Positions 47,131 to 58,826 of a stretch of 64,000 nucleotides of DNA are shown in pieces (the first letter of the stretch is position 1; every line of letters begins with the position of its first letter). This DNA comes from Maratus speciosus (taxonomy: Eukaryota; Arthropoda; Arachnida; Araneae; Salticidae), in NCBI GenBank assembly GCA_963932465.1, contig OZ010794.1, positions 443,487,502 to 443,551,501 on the forward strand, given 5' to 3'. The position numbers were made by a program, and so were the translations under genes. The notes under the pieces are model-generated. The model was not told where the DNA came from, did not search any database, and saw nothing but the letters and a program-made list of their open reading frames with translations.

Positions 47131-49206
47131 CGGCCTCATTGTCAACTTTGATCAGTGCTGCTGCCTTCCGATCTACATCGGCACATGGTCAGGTCCTGTA
47201 ACAGAAATCTTTTGTACGTCTTCGTAAATGAACATGCTATGCACTCTATAATCTATAGAAAATATGATATAATGCAGCACTGTCTTTCAATGTGCACGCG
47301 TGCACCTATGCTAATGACAAAGGATGAAAGGCGCTATTATTCATATGATTGGAAAAATGTAACATAATTTAAAGACTATAGTAATGCTGACATACAAACA
47401 CGTTTAAACTATATACGTGCGTCTCGCACTAGTAACCATATATGGTCCCGAGATCGAAGGCACTCTGTATGAAAATAAATTCCAGGAAAAAGGCAGAGAT
47501 CGCAGTAAATTTAGCATTGCATTTTACTGAACATTTAAGACCGACTGTAATAAAAATACAAATAAGCATTAATGCAAAGCAAAACATTTTAAAAAATAAA
47601 TTTCCATTGTTATCCGATAATGGTATATTTGACTTTCGCCGATGAAGGTAGAGATATGTTAAACATGTAGTTGGCATGGAACATGCAGTGAATACATGCG
47701 CAATAGAAATCATTCAGCAAAAGCAGCCTTTTTTACAATTTTCATAGTAGTGAAAAGTTATTCCTATATATAAATACCATCAAGGCATAGGTAATGGCTA
47801 CAAGCAATACTTCAAATTTAAGGATAATTGTTTTTATTTACTAAGTTCCAAAAATGCTTTATCGTTCATAGAAATTTCCAGATGATATCAATTTTAATAT
47901 TTACGTGAGAAAAACGAGCAATGAGTAACATCTTATACTTCGACTGGGTGAAAAAGATTCATGAGCTAAGATGATGATGGATGATAGCATTATTGGAAGA
48001 TGGGAATAAACTCGGGCTTCCTGTGTAACAGAATATGGATGAAAATATTTTTTCCCCTTAAATTGATAACTATAATAGATTTTTTACAATTACCATACAT
48101 TTTTTGAACACCCACTAACAATTCTGAAAATCATATTTATATGAAAAATAGAAATTATGCTTTAAAAGCGATATTGTTGCATTGCTCGCGTGCCAGAAAT
48201 TGACAATCGAAGAAATCGCCAAAGATCACTGTTTACAATCAATCTTTTTGATTTTGATCATTTCAATGATTTAGCGATGAATTAAAAAAATTTTTTACAC
48301 CGTGCACTGCCGCGCAATGCTTAAATATGATTAATATCCGTTAGCTTGAAATTCTCGCCAAACTTGGCTACATTTTGGAAATGTCGCCAAATTTAGCGAC
48401 AAAAAAACCCCATAAATTATGCCAACTTGGCTATATCTTACTAATTTGGCGCAATTCTCATTCAAATTCAGTATTGACGAATATTCTCTTATCGGATTCG
48501 TCGCATTTTAGCTTCTTAAAACTTGGGTAAAATTAACTTCGAGTAAAACAGGCCAAAAGCACTTTTTTATCTATCTGTTAAAAATCACAAAGTAGAAATT
48601 AACAAATTAAGCGCCACGTCAGTCACCGGTAACTCTCCGTTTAAAACGCGTCATTCACAAATGACTGACGTCTAAAATATGATATAAAACTAAAAAAATA
48701 TATATTGTTTTGAGTAATTACTGAAAATGTATTTAAAATTTTTCTACCTTTTATTTATTACAGGATTATACTTTCTTAAAAGTTACTTAAAACATTGTAA
48801 ATTTTTCAGCGCTTCAGTGTCAGTCACCGTGGCATTCAACGTGTTAATTAAAATGACCATCAAATGTAGTAAAAAACTGTTCATTAAAAATTTAAAAATA
48901 AACACAAAATCAATAAGAAATTTAAAAAAAAACTAATGCGATGGTTGAGGCTGGTGAAATTTTAATAATTTGTTGTTGTCGAGTTCCAATTTCGTTAATA
49001 TCAACTCGTAAATTACCTCGTTGAGCGATGCGCCGTCTGTTCCCTATAGCTATTGGGCTGAACACAAGCTTTGCCAAATCCGATGAAGGAAAAGCAATTA
49101 AAAATTTCTGTACTCTTGCCAGCAGTCCAGGATAGAGAGCTGGTATAGATTTTGAAGCTGCACTCCACGATTTTTGAATTTATAACTATTTTTAATGCGA
49201 ATTATA
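47131..49206. other. Intergenic stretch with a TTTGGCGA-type remnant
   Basis: No gene is recognised. A decayed inverted copy of the TTTGGCGA repeat lies at about 48345-48460 (TCGCCAAACTTGGCTAC, GTCGCCAAATTTAGCGAC). Frames at 47155-47713 and 48727-48936 have no domain. Confidence 0.5.
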
Positions 49207-49368
49207 CACTGTTAAAAATCTGGGGCATTTGCTGCATCGTCACTCCATCGCTTTTATAGGAAACTGTAACTTGACTATATTGTGGGGCATTCTCATTGGT
49301 CAGAACAGAAACATTCTATAAAAGTGGTGGAGTGAGTATGCAGCAATTGCTGCATATTTTTAACAGTG
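49207..49368. mobile_element. Tc1/mariner-like MITE, 162 bp, TA target
   Basis: Starts CACTGTTAAAAATCTG and ends with its reverse complement (ATTTTTAACAGTG). The arms extend over about 55 bases with scattered mismatches. TA lies outside each end (49205-49206 and 49369-49370), the target of Tc1/mariner transposases. No coding sequence. Confidence 0.85.
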
Positions 49369-49639
49369 TATAGATTTTTGATATTCATGAAAGAATTGTA
49401 GCTACGTTGTTTTAGCCCGCTATAATAAAATTTTGTTTTCGGCGAGTTTTAGCGAGTTTAGTTAGTATCCGTGTTCAGCGCACGGCAATTTTTGCGTAAA
49501 AGAAGATCAATTTGGTATCCGGGTATCCCCAGCTTTAGGTTCGTTTGTATATATTTTAATTTAATATAGGTATATTTAAGGTTTTTAATTTTAATTAATT
49601 TGTCAACTACATTTCAGTAGTGAAATTACGCTTGAGATC

Positions 49640-49710
49640 TATTCCAGGGACCCGGGTTCGATTCCCGGCTTGGACATTTTTCACTAAAGTTGGTTTACGC
49701 TTTGTTAGCA
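49640..49710 (+). repeat. tRNA-like repeat fragment
   Basis: Only the 3' part remains: T arm CCGGGTTCGATTCCCGG, then TTGGACATTTTTCAC and AAAGTTGG, the module seen beside the other tRNA-like repeats. The 5' half of the cloverleaf is lost. Confidence 0.55.
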
Positions 49711-50126
49711 ATGTGATAATTCACATCATTAATATTTAAGGTTTTTGTCACGTGTCCGAGCAACGTCAAAGAGTTGGTGGGAGGGGGAGGAGGTCAGCTA
49801 GTTTTATTATATAAATTTTCTGAATAGGTAGGTATACCATGGCCGCCTTCCTTGACTATCTTAACGCCCCTCTGGAAGGTTCCAACGGCTACTGGAGGGC
49901 GGTACTACCCCCCTAGGGAATATATGTTAGACGGTGACGTAAGTTATTTCTGATAAGATTTTATTGTAAATCGCTCAACAGGTAGAGCGCTATGCTGCAT
50001 TTTTCAGGATTTTCACGAATATTACCTTCTGCTCCGGACTGATACCCAGCAATAACCCAGATTATAAAACATGCAAAGGAGAGTTATGAAAAAAAAATAA
50101 TGAAAGCTGAATATTTATATAAGACA
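49711..50126. other. Intergenic stretch
   Basis: GC-richer patch at 49830-49920 with no open frame of interest. A possible CTAG-type Helitron end lies near 49800, but no hairpin is convincing. Confidence 0.4.
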
Positions 50127-51046
50127 CTAGGAGGGCTCCGCCCCCCTGCTCGCTACACTCACCAAACCACCCGCGTAATTGCGTAGCGATTCCATTCGGT
50201 ATCTCGAAACAATCAGTATTTTCTAGCCAACTCCAGATGCAATTGTTTCGCGTTTCCATTCTTGATCGTTTCGCGATCCCTTATTTTCTATGCATTCAAT
50301 TTTTAGATTCCACTTGGTAAAAACGCGCTCCTCCCCAATTCCTGACAATTTTATTTCCTTATCTTCAAGCACATAATCATTAGAGCTTACAGAGTTTCAT
50401 AATTATAAGAATTATTAAATATAAAATCATTAAAAAAGTTAAAATTTATGATTTATTTGAATAATTACAAATTTATTAAAGTTGTTTGGATTTTTTTTCC
50501 TTATCTTTGTAATGAAGTTGCTAATTTGTAGTTACAGTAAATAATCTTATAATATAAATCTCCTCTCCTCTGAAATTTTCACTTCGCCGCCTTTTCTCCG
50601 TCAACATATATGTGTAAAATTATATATATAGTGTTACGAATATTGTAAATAGTAGAGTTTTGTGCTTAAAAATAATGTAAATAGTTCAATTAATCTCTAT
50701 TCATAAGCTAATATTAGTTTTTGTTGCATTGAAATATCTCAATTTTTGATTTTCTGCAAGCAAGTAAACTCTATTGAATTTCAATTGGAGTCTATGGAAA
50801 TTTGGCGAAATATTAGAAATAGCGCCAAGTTGGCATCACTTTTGGCAACTAAGTTTGGTCACCAAATTTGGCGATATATCGCCAATTTGGCGACAAACTT
50901 GGCGACGTTTGGCGACAGAGACGGGTGCTCCCCCGTGGTAAACCCTTATAGCGTCAGAAATCTCTGACCAATCAGGTGCGTTTCGTGGTACAGATTTTCA
51001 TTAGTCCATTTCCAAAGCGTTACTTTTTTTTATATATATAGAAGGA
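50127..51046 (-). mobile_element. Helitron-like element (family 3)
   Basis: On the minus strand it begins TCCTTCTATATATATAAAAA after an A and ends with the hairpin GGGGGGCGGAGCCCTCC-like stem, CTAG and a flanking T (50127-50130). These are Helitron ends. It carries the TTTGGCGA repeat copy 2 (50706-50951). No helicase frame. The 5' end is less certain than the 3' end. Confidence 0.6.
50632..50700 (+). repeat. Possible LTR-type fragment
   Basis: TGTTACGAATATTGTAAATA resembles the start of arthropod Gypsy-type long terminal repeats. No matching second repeat, primer site or polyprotein was found, so this is weak. Confidence 0.25.
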
Positions 51047-51078
51047 TAAATTTTGGAGGGTATCAATTATTGACGCAT

Positions 51079-51133
51079 TTGCTCTCTCTCTCTCTCTCTC
51101 TACATATATATATATATATGTGTGTGTGTGTGT
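51079..51133. repeat. (TC)n(TA)n(TG)n microsatellite
   Basis: CT units pass into TA and then TG units. Confidence 0.85.
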
Positions 51134-51528
51134 TGGAAGTAATTTACACTATTAAGTCCTATCTATTTCAGTCTTGAATCGTAACTCCGCCTTAAAGATA
51201 CTCTAGCGATTGGTGACAACGCATGCGCGCTAGAGATAACCTTCGGTACGACAGACGCTCATTGCGAGCGGGAACTGAAGTGAATTGGGGAAGAAAAGAA
51301 CATTAGAATATGTTTTGGTGGTGAATGAGTGAGGTATGCTGAAGAATGTTGGAAAGAGACGTATTAAAAAGTGAGATGTATGTGCTAACGACAATCAGAT
51401 TGAATTTAAGATGTATTACTAATCTTTGTAAATATTAATGTGTAAATAATTTAGAATATAACGACATAACCAGGAATGACGTCTGTTTGTTGTATTCACA
51501 GTAGTAATTTATTGTGTCAGGAAATATA
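51134..51528. other. Intergenic stretch between two microsatellites
   Basis: A less AT-rich patch near 51200-51290 contains GCATGCGCGC. No frame or element ends were identified. Confidence 0.4.
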
Positions 51529-51553
51529 ATTCTCTCTTTCTCTCTCTCTCTCT

Positions 51554-51588
<35 letters not shown>
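51529..51588. repeat. (TC)n(TA)n microsatellite at the 3' end of the Naiad-like element
   Basis: TC units change to about 18 TA units and stop where the retroelement 3' sequence begins. Confidence 0.85.
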
Positions 51589-51590
<2 letters not shown>

Positions 51591-51710
51591 CCAAATACAC
51601 ATACAATACATCCAATCCCAAAACTACTGAACTACTGAGAAAAATTAACAAAATAACCATGGAAAATTCTTACTAACAAAACCATGAACAAACAGAAAAC
51701 ATCCATTGGA

Positions 51711-51793
51711 GACAGATTGCAAGGCTAAAGACTTGCATGCTGGGTTATACCGGTAATTACACATGCAACTTTCCCCATATCTGTCGAGATCAT
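51711..51793 (-). repeat. Stem-loop structures in the 3' untranslated part of the Naiad-like element
   Basis: GACAGAT and ATCTGTC (51779-51785 and 51711-51717) can pair. Within the loop TTGCATG/CATGCAA forms a second 7-bp stem around a TACCGGTA palindrome. An ATGA lies just upstream (51790-51793). This superficially recalls selenocysteine insertion elements, but the spacing to an AA loop and the matching GA are not right. Confidence 0.35.
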
Positions 51794-51883
51794 ACTGACC
51801 AAAGAAAACTTTAAAACTGGCCATACAAAGCAGTAACCCAATTCGAAAAGAACGACACTTCCAAACTGAACTCCTTATAAAGC

Positions 51884-53596
51884 CTACGAATATTTGGCGA
51901 TGTTTTTAATCGCCAAAAGCAAAACATCGCGGTAATCTTTATCCTTGACGAAATTGTTTGTCAAACTATTTAACAGTCTAATTGGATAATTCTGGACCAT
52001 TGCATCCTGATAGAGATTTTTAATATTATTTATTATACTATCATGATTAGAATTTAACTTAGCAATCCTTATTAAACTATTGATAATGATATTTCTGAAA
52101 ATGGAAATATGTACATTGGAATTAAAATTTAATATCTTTATTGTTTCAAAGTTGTAATCCCTTCTCTTATCATAAATGCAGGTCTTCAATCCACCCCTCT
52201 CAATTTCGATAGTGAGATCCAAATAATTTACATGTTTTTCGTCATATGAAGTTTTCTTTAATGTCAAACCTTGTGGAAAGGTTTCTGTTTAAATCGTTAA
52301 TCCTAACCATCAATACATCATCAATATATCTAAAACTTAAAAAATCCTTATTTAATGTCCCATTAACCTCGTATAAAAATAAATAAATATCTGCAAGTAC
52401 CGAACTACAACTACCCCCCATAGGTATACCCCTTATCTGTTGAAACACATGCTTACCATTGGGTAAATAATTTTCATTAACTACAAAATTAAATAAATTT
52501 GTTAAATGATCCAAATTTTTACCCAAAATATTGTACCGCTTAAAAAAGTCAAACATTTTATTTTTAAGATCAGTTAAATCAATACTATTATATAAATCTT
52601 CAAAATCATAAACATATAAACCTTTAACATTACTGAAACCCTTCACTCTATTAAGTAACTCAAAACTATTTTTTATAATACATGTGTAGTGTAATTTTGT
52701 TTTAATGCCACTTCAAATAAACTCTGCAAAATATCCAAAAACTTTTTATTAGAAACTTCCAAATAAGTGCCGAAACCACATGTAATTGTACGAAAGGCAA
52801 TGGGGTCCCTATGAAATTTAGGAACCAAAACCATATAAGGCAATGCCTTACTACGTTGTGTGTATTTTAACCTTTTGTAAAAAGCATCAATTCTACTTTC
52901 TGTTTCTTTTACACTGGTATTTAATAACCTATAATTATGTGTATTATTATAACATTGTCTTAATTGATTACGGTATAGTTCTTTACAAATAATTGCAAAG
53001 TTTGTATTTGCCTTATCAATATATATTACAATAAAGCTACTCTGCAAATCCTTAATAGAATCTTTTAATACTTTATAATTCTCTAACGAAATCTCCCCTA
53101 TTTTACCGCTGTAAATTGAACACAATTCTTTCAGTATGTTATGTTTCCATTCCAGAAAAGCTATTTCTGGTAAGCAAAATTTATTCATTAGTTTATGTAT
53201 ATAAACATATCAACGTTGATTTTTAATCGTTTTTTTTATAAAATCCTTAGTATTTAATCTTTTTAAACGAAATTTTGTACCAAATTGCATATAATCCCTC
53301 AATGTCTTGTCCTTGACAATATCCAAATTTCCGGTCAATACATGACCCGATCCACATCCACAAAATCATGATAACTTGGATCATAACAATGACATAAATT
53401 ATTATTGTTGTTTCTACCAATTTCTTTTGAAAAATTATTGTAGTTAAAAACCATACGTCCTAAAGGTTTATCGTATCTAAAAACCTTGGCAATTTCCATG
53501 TCCTTATCTGGAAGCAAATCATTGTATTTATTCAATACCTTTCCCATATTTATGCCATGTTTTTTTAATTTCTATGTAATCCATTACAAAGTACAT
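51884..53596 (-). pseudogene. Reverse transcriptase part of the Naiad-like polyprotein, frameshifted
   Basis: Segments in order: a linker with CHC (about 53547-53338); LDIVKDKTLRDYMQFGTKFR, typical Penelope pre-RT sequence (to about 53260); IYIDKANTNFAIICKELY and LPYMVLVPKFHRDP (53188-52673); YDFEDLYNSI (motif A region), QIRGIPMGGSCSSVLADIYL (motif B) and FRYIDDVLMV (catalytic YIDD) (52646-52242); then GLTLKKT and NYLDLTIE with the C-terminal thumb to TAG at 51884. Frame changes fall near 53545, 53337, 52678 and 52280, and a TGA lies at 53210-53212. The catalytic aspartates survive. The enzyme would copy element RNA into DNA at the nicked site. Confidence 0.85.
53210..53212 (-). other. In-frame TGA codon in the retroelement frame
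   Basis: TGA lies between KNQR and YVYIH with the same frame open on both sides for about 40 codons upstream and 170 downstream. It may be a nonsense mutation, for example CGA to TGA, or a selenocysteine codon, since spider Naiads are reported to use them. No selenocysteine insertion element was confirmed. Confidence 0.4.
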
Positions 53597-53609
53597 TCTA
53601 TTAACTAAT

Positions 53610-54830
53610 TTATTGTTTTTTATTGCTTCTCCCCAGATATTCCTCCAAATGTTGTGATCTAATCCTATACCTCAAAATGTCCAAAGCCAAGTCAATATTG
53701 TAATTACTCTTATGTGAATACAATAAGTTTAACAAATCACCTATAAAACGTTTTTTCACATTAAATATAATAAATTTTATATTTCTGACTAATCCCTCAA
53801 AATCACTCCTAAGAATTAAACTTTTAATTTCATTGATATTATCATAACCCTTTACTAATTTCTTGTGGTCTAACTCCTTATTGAATTTATAATTCAAATT
53901 ATGTTCAATACGATCGTATATTGAAACTTCTAATAAACTGTTTCTTAATTTTTTCATAACGTTAGTTCCATTGAACATAACATTTAACCCGTAAGGGTAT
54001 ACTGTGCCGCATTTAATCATCATGTCACTTTCACTTATCAATCTTTCCTTTTTGTTAGGAACAATCTTTAAAATCGTTAATTCCATATTTTCAATACCAT
54101 GCCTGTTGAAATGTCTAATTTCGATCTCTTGTTCTTCTTTATTAGTTTTACAATGTCTGATATCAGACTTATGGTTATTAAAATGCTTATTAATTGGGTC
54201 AGAAGTTTGACCAATATATGCCATACCACATATCTTACAACTAAGTTTATAAACACTGTTGTAAACCTTGCATACTTTTAAATACCTCATGTCCTCGATA
54301 GTATTATACTCTGAGCCCACACTCGGGCAAACTTTACAACGTTTACCAGTACATTTTCTTAATTTAAGATTACTGGAATTCATCTCCCTTTTTAAGTTTG
54401 AGTTATAAAACATTCTAGTTTTATATTTTACTTCGATATCTCTACCTTCTCCTCCTTCGTAATTCTCATTAATTAAATCACTATTATAAATATATCTGGT
54501 ATTATACCTGGTTGATTTCCTATTCCGTATACCTTCAACCTCCCCTCTTTCCAAAAAAATATCAAACTCACAATTTTTTCCACAATTTTTATTATTTTTA
54601 TACATTTTTTTATTTTTCTCAAAAACCAAACCTTGCATACGCTTTTTAAAAAAGCTATCATCAACTCCTTTACTCCCGTAGCCAACCAAATCCAAATCTA
54701 ATTGTAAATCATGGTTACTTTCTAATGATCCGTTCCTTACCATGCTATCAGGAACCGACCGAGCACAATGGTCTTCTAATGAATTCCATTTCTTGCCGGT
54801 ATCTAAATTTCCATTTTTTGTAAATTTCAT
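53610..54830 (-). pseudogene. GIY-YIG endonuclease part of the Naiad-like polyprotein
   Basis: 406 codons from ATG 54830. Residues 1-160 are basic and unassigned; a CxxC pair sits at about 166-169. The nuclease domain is about residues 190-285: VYKLSC (193-198), a CxxC (198 and 201), AYIGQT (204-209), the HxxxH pair (240 and 244) completing the CCHH set, the acidic Glu267 and PYGLN (279-283). The catalytic Arg expected about 11 residues after the YIG tyrosine is His216 (CAT, one step from CGT). After 283 the frame continues as a helical region to a TAA. A different frame just before that stop still reads protein-like sequence into the RT part, suggesting that the ancestor was one fused frame. 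The nuclease would nick the target DNA. Confidence 0.85.
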
Positions 54831-55081
54831 AATTATAAATCTATATACATACTTAATACAATTTTATATAAAACTGAACAAAATGAAAACTAATGAAAAA
54901 CACTAACACTTTAAACAAAACTATAAAATTTAAAAATTAACATAAACAAAATCATATATAACAAAGTTACACTGAATAAACTGTACTAAACTGTAAAAAC
55001 TATAACAAAAATTAATAAACCAATTGGGAAAACCATGAAAGGAATAATTACAGCGTCACAATATGCCTGACTATTGCCTAA

Positions 55082-55083
<2 letters not shown>

Positions 55084-55120
<37 letters not shown>

Positions 55121-55160
55121 ATAACACACACATATATATATGTAACTCGTATATATCGTA

Positions 55161-55208
<48 letters not shown>
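55084..55208. repeat. (TA)n/(TG)n microsatellite at the 5' end of the Naiad-like element
   Basis: Several TA blocks are separated by short ACACACAT and CGTATATCGT stretches. Confidence 0.85.
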
Positions 55209-55210
<2 letters not shown>

Positions 55211-55975
55211 TACATTACTAGATCTAATTCCGCGATTTTCTTATCTTATTCTAAATTACTACTTTATATTCACTAAATCCTTATTCTTAAATAATCTCTA
55301 TCGTTAATTCTGTTAAATACTTTTTAATTTAATGTCTCACTTGTCTTAATTACTTAAATATTACGCTTTTAGTATTCTTAAATTAAATGTTCCATTTCCG
55401 CTCTTTTTTCTTTTAGAATGTTCTTTAAGCAACCATTTTATTTTCCCGCACATATTCCGGGGTTATCCTTTTTACCTTCAAATTCATCCACTCACTCTGT
55501 CAGCACTATTTCCATGGCGTGGTATTCTTAATTATTAATTGGTTGAGAGCGCGACCTACGTCATATTTGTATTCCTACACTTGACGCACAAAAAGCCGAT
55601 GCTCGCTGTGTTTCAGCAGATTTTAGTCTATTTCCATTTTTCATACCACCCCCTGGTCACCGTCCACGTATTCGATTATCTACAACTTTGTTCATCCCTA
55701 AATTACTACTATGAAGCGATGGCTAATATTCTTGGTGGAAACTGCGCCGCCGAAAGATGTTTAAATAAAATGATGAGCTGGCTTTACGTTTTGTCTCAAT
55801 TATTTCTGGGGAAACTTTCACGGAAAAAAGTATTCCATGGCCTTCACTCGCCGACTTATACAATTCCCAAATCATCATATAACGTCAATGGCGTAGTCTT
55901 TAACACGACAGGATTCCAGTCTTCGTTATACTAGTACAACAGGATTGAATTTACCTGTTCTGACAATTTATACTA
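55209..55975. other. Intergenic stretch with an unsupported 131-codon frame
   Basis: The frame at 55539-55934 starts with TTG, has no recognisable domain and no upstream signal. Its composition is mixed and less AT-biased than the surroundings. I leave it as non-coding. Confidence 0.4.
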
Positions 55976-57399
55976 CTAGGGGGCTCGGCCCCCTACGAGC
56001 TACGCTCGCCAACCCCCGTCCAGACACCGCAGGCTCTAAATGCACGCTAATTTGATCGGGTTTAAAAATATTTCGAAAGATTGAATTGTAATTTAAAAAA
56101 CAGTGGCGATCTCCCTATAAACGAATTTCTATTCATTTCTCTTTGATTGGTGAATTTTAACGCCAAATCCGCTGCGGTACTACTTGATTATCCCGTCGAC
56201 CCATTTCGCCAAATTATATAAATCGCCAAACCACTCACCAAATTATACAAATTGACATAATTTTTATTTTAAATAACGAAAGAACAAATAAATTCGTACA
56301 ACATTAATAAAAATACAAATAAAACGTCGAAATAAAAATAACTTGATGACGTAGACACGTGTAACAACATTTCAAAATCAGCTAATATAAAAGGAATTAA
56401 GTAAACATAGTCTTTGTCTCCTGGTATTTTTTAACAAAGCGAAAAGAAAGTTCTTTTAAATGAGACATTTTAAATTAATCGTTTTTAATCTGACGTAATT
56501 TTTACCAAGCTATTCTTTCTCTTTTAAATAATCGCGTGAAAGTACTTTTGTTAGCAATGAAATATTATTTGCGCTTTCCTAACAAAAATAGTTGAAAATA
56601 TTTTCTCAAAATATTAAATGTCTAGCGCAATTTCTAAATTTAAACTTTTTTGCAATATTATTTTGTGTTCATTTTATGTAATAACTATAATGTGACGTAA
56701 ATATGACGTAATTTCTCCTAAGACTTCTAACGCATTTAATGAATTTATTATTTTACAATATCCTTTCTCTTTTAAAATTCACGTGTATACTTTTTATGAC
56801 GTAATTTTTAATAAGTTCCTGCTTTTTATACATAATTATTTAATTCTAATTTGAAAGTTTTTTTCCTGTTCATAATAGTCACGTGTAAATAAATTTTTAA
56901 TTTGAAGCAAACATTATTGCTTGCGCTTTTTATACAGTTAGCAACAGTTTAAATTAGTACAATTTTCTGAAATCTGTAAAAAATATCTCTAGAAATGCTG
57001 AAAATTTGAATTTAAAATAGAAATAAAACCTGAAAAAATGAGTCAAAATAAAAAAAATTAATGCAATCTGCACTCCGGCAAATTCTAACGCATAAAATGA
57101 TCTAAAAATGATTACACTGCCATGTATAGTTTTTGCTGCTATAAAACTTTTTTAGTGGAACGATTTTGTCCAACTTTAGCATTAAATATCTCTTTAAATA
57201 ATTCTTCGATTTGAAAACTGTCTGCATCAGCGTGTTTATCAAACATTTCTGTATAAAACCACCGATTTTCATATTTTTGTATGCATTATTTTTCTCAATA
57301 TTAACGAAGAAAGACCTCCGGTCACAAAAAATTCAAAACCGGCGGCGGCGGCGGCGGCGGCGGCGACAGCGGTAGTTACTTTTTTTTAGAATAGAGAGA
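55976..57399 (-). mobile_element. Helitron (family 1), single full copy, 1.42 kb
   Basis: Minus-strand 5' end TCTCTCTATTCTAAAAAAAA, then a (CCG)n tract. The 3' end has GGCGAGCGTAGCTCGTAG, then a GGGGGCCGAGCCCCC hairpin, CTAG and a flanking T. It is collinear with both halves of the element at 17489-19811 and shows what one complete unit looks like. It includes a one-ended relative of the MITE at 13586-13870 (56176-56370). No coding capacity. Confidence 0.85.
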
Positions 57400-57490
57400 C
57401 TCTATTACAGCTGGACGTGATCCACTACAGATATCGTAACAGCCAGTTACTTCAACTAGAAAAATCTTCTAATGTTGGAATAATGCAACA

Positions 57491-57522
57491 TATATATATA
57501 TATATATATATACATACATACA
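57491..57522. repeat. (TA)n(CATA)n microsatellite
   Basis: TA units followed by ACATACATACATA just left of the palindrome. Confidence 0.85.
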
Positions 57523-58787
57523 TAGCTCTAATAAAAGTGAATGATTATGAAAATTATTATGAAAAGAGGGTGCAAAACAACAATAAAAATCCATGAAAAT
57601 TTATAACGAAAAAACAACAAACAAACCACTCCCTGCTCTTCAGAAAGTGGGAGGAGTGAAAAAAGCAGGTATCAAAAACAGAAATTGGATCCTCACGGGT
57701 TTCGCAAGATATGGCCAACCCACATACTCCAAAAGTATAACAATAGATTTAAACTTTCAAAAACACACATAAAAAAGCTATTTTATAATTTTAACGAATC
57801 AAAACTGCTTTAAAAACAAAAATAACCAACCAATTCAAATCCAAGAAAACCGATTTAGCTTATAAAACGTAAATAAAAATTAATAAAAAATTTTCTAAAA
57901 AAAATTTTTTTAATAAAAAATTCTTTAAAAAACCTTTTCATTAAGCAATTAGAAGTATTGAACATGTGAGAAGGCCATATCCCCACCTTTACCCATGAAG
58001 ACCTGAAAAAAACTTGCTACCTTTAAAACAATCACTACGCTCCACTTCTTTCCATCAGCAGGAGTTGCAAGCAAGGCCATAATCCAAGTTAGACCAGCGT
58101 CGTGAAGACTTGTCTTTCCATTATCCTCATAATCATTAATTTTCTTTCCAAGTCACCGCAGTTTCTACTTGAAGCACATCAACATGCAGACGTTCTTAAA
58201 GACTTTAGTCCACATCCTTCATTTATTCAAGCAGCTACCTTGGCATCCATTACAGTGTTTGGCCGCTTAGCTGTTGCCACTTTATAAAACACTTCTTAAG
58301 TTGATTTACATAATGAAAAATAAACTGGTATGGAAATATTCCCATATATGGAAATATGTATGGAAATATTTCCATACCAGTTTATTTTTCATTATGTAAT
58401 TCAACTTAAGAAGTGTTTTATAAAGTGGCAACAGCTAAGCGGCCAAACACTGTAATGGATGCCAAGGTAGCTGCTTGAATAAATGAAGGATGTGGACTAA
58501 AGTCTTTAAGAACGTCTGCATGTTGATGTGCTTCAAGTAGAAACTGCGGTGACTTGGAAAGAAAATTAATGATTATGAGGATAATGGAAAGACAAGTCTT
58601 CACGACGCTGGTCTAACTTGGATTATGGCCTTGCTTGCAACTCCTGCTGATGGAAAGAAGTGGAGCGTAGTGATTGTTTTAAAGGTAGCAAGTTTTTTTC
58701 AGGTCTTCATGGGTAAAGGTGGGGATATGGCCTTCTCACATGTTCAATACTTCTAATTGCTTAATGAAAAGGTTTTTTAAAGAATTT

Positions 58788-58826
<39 letters not shown>

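Larger units (their letters stand above)
51589..55083 (-). mobile_element. Naiad-like Penelope retroelement, nearly full length, inactivated
   Basis: Read on the minus strand, a GIY-YIG nuclease region (54830-53610) precedes a linker with a CxC motif (LCHCYD) and a reverse transcriptase (to 51884). This is the permuted order published for Naiad elements; canonical Penelope elements have the nuclease last. TA-rich microsatellites lie on both sides, fitting the reported insertion bias. The frame changes several times, an in-frame TGA is present, and the nuclease arginine is replaced. No long terminal repeats were seen. Confidence 0.85.

Noticed and set aside
51711..51793. Calling a SECIS element
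   Set aside because: An ATGA and paired stems exist, but the apical AA spacing and matching GA do not fit the consensus; left as a test only.
53335..53337. Second selenocysteine TGA
   Set aside because: This TGA lies in a frame that must shift immediately to regain Penelope sequence (TGNLDIV), so it is explained by an indel.
51589..55083. Pseudo-LTRs of the Naiad-like element
   Set aside because: I looked for a direct repeat between the 5' and 3' ends and saw none beyond short coincidental words.
55539..55934. 131-codon plus-strand frame
   Set aside because: It starts with TTG, has no domain, no paralogue in the window and no splice or promoter signal that I can defend.
58102..58603. Two identical 61-codon genes in opposite orientation
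   Set aside because: They are the same sequence in the two arms of the palindrome; no family was recognised and the start is GTG.
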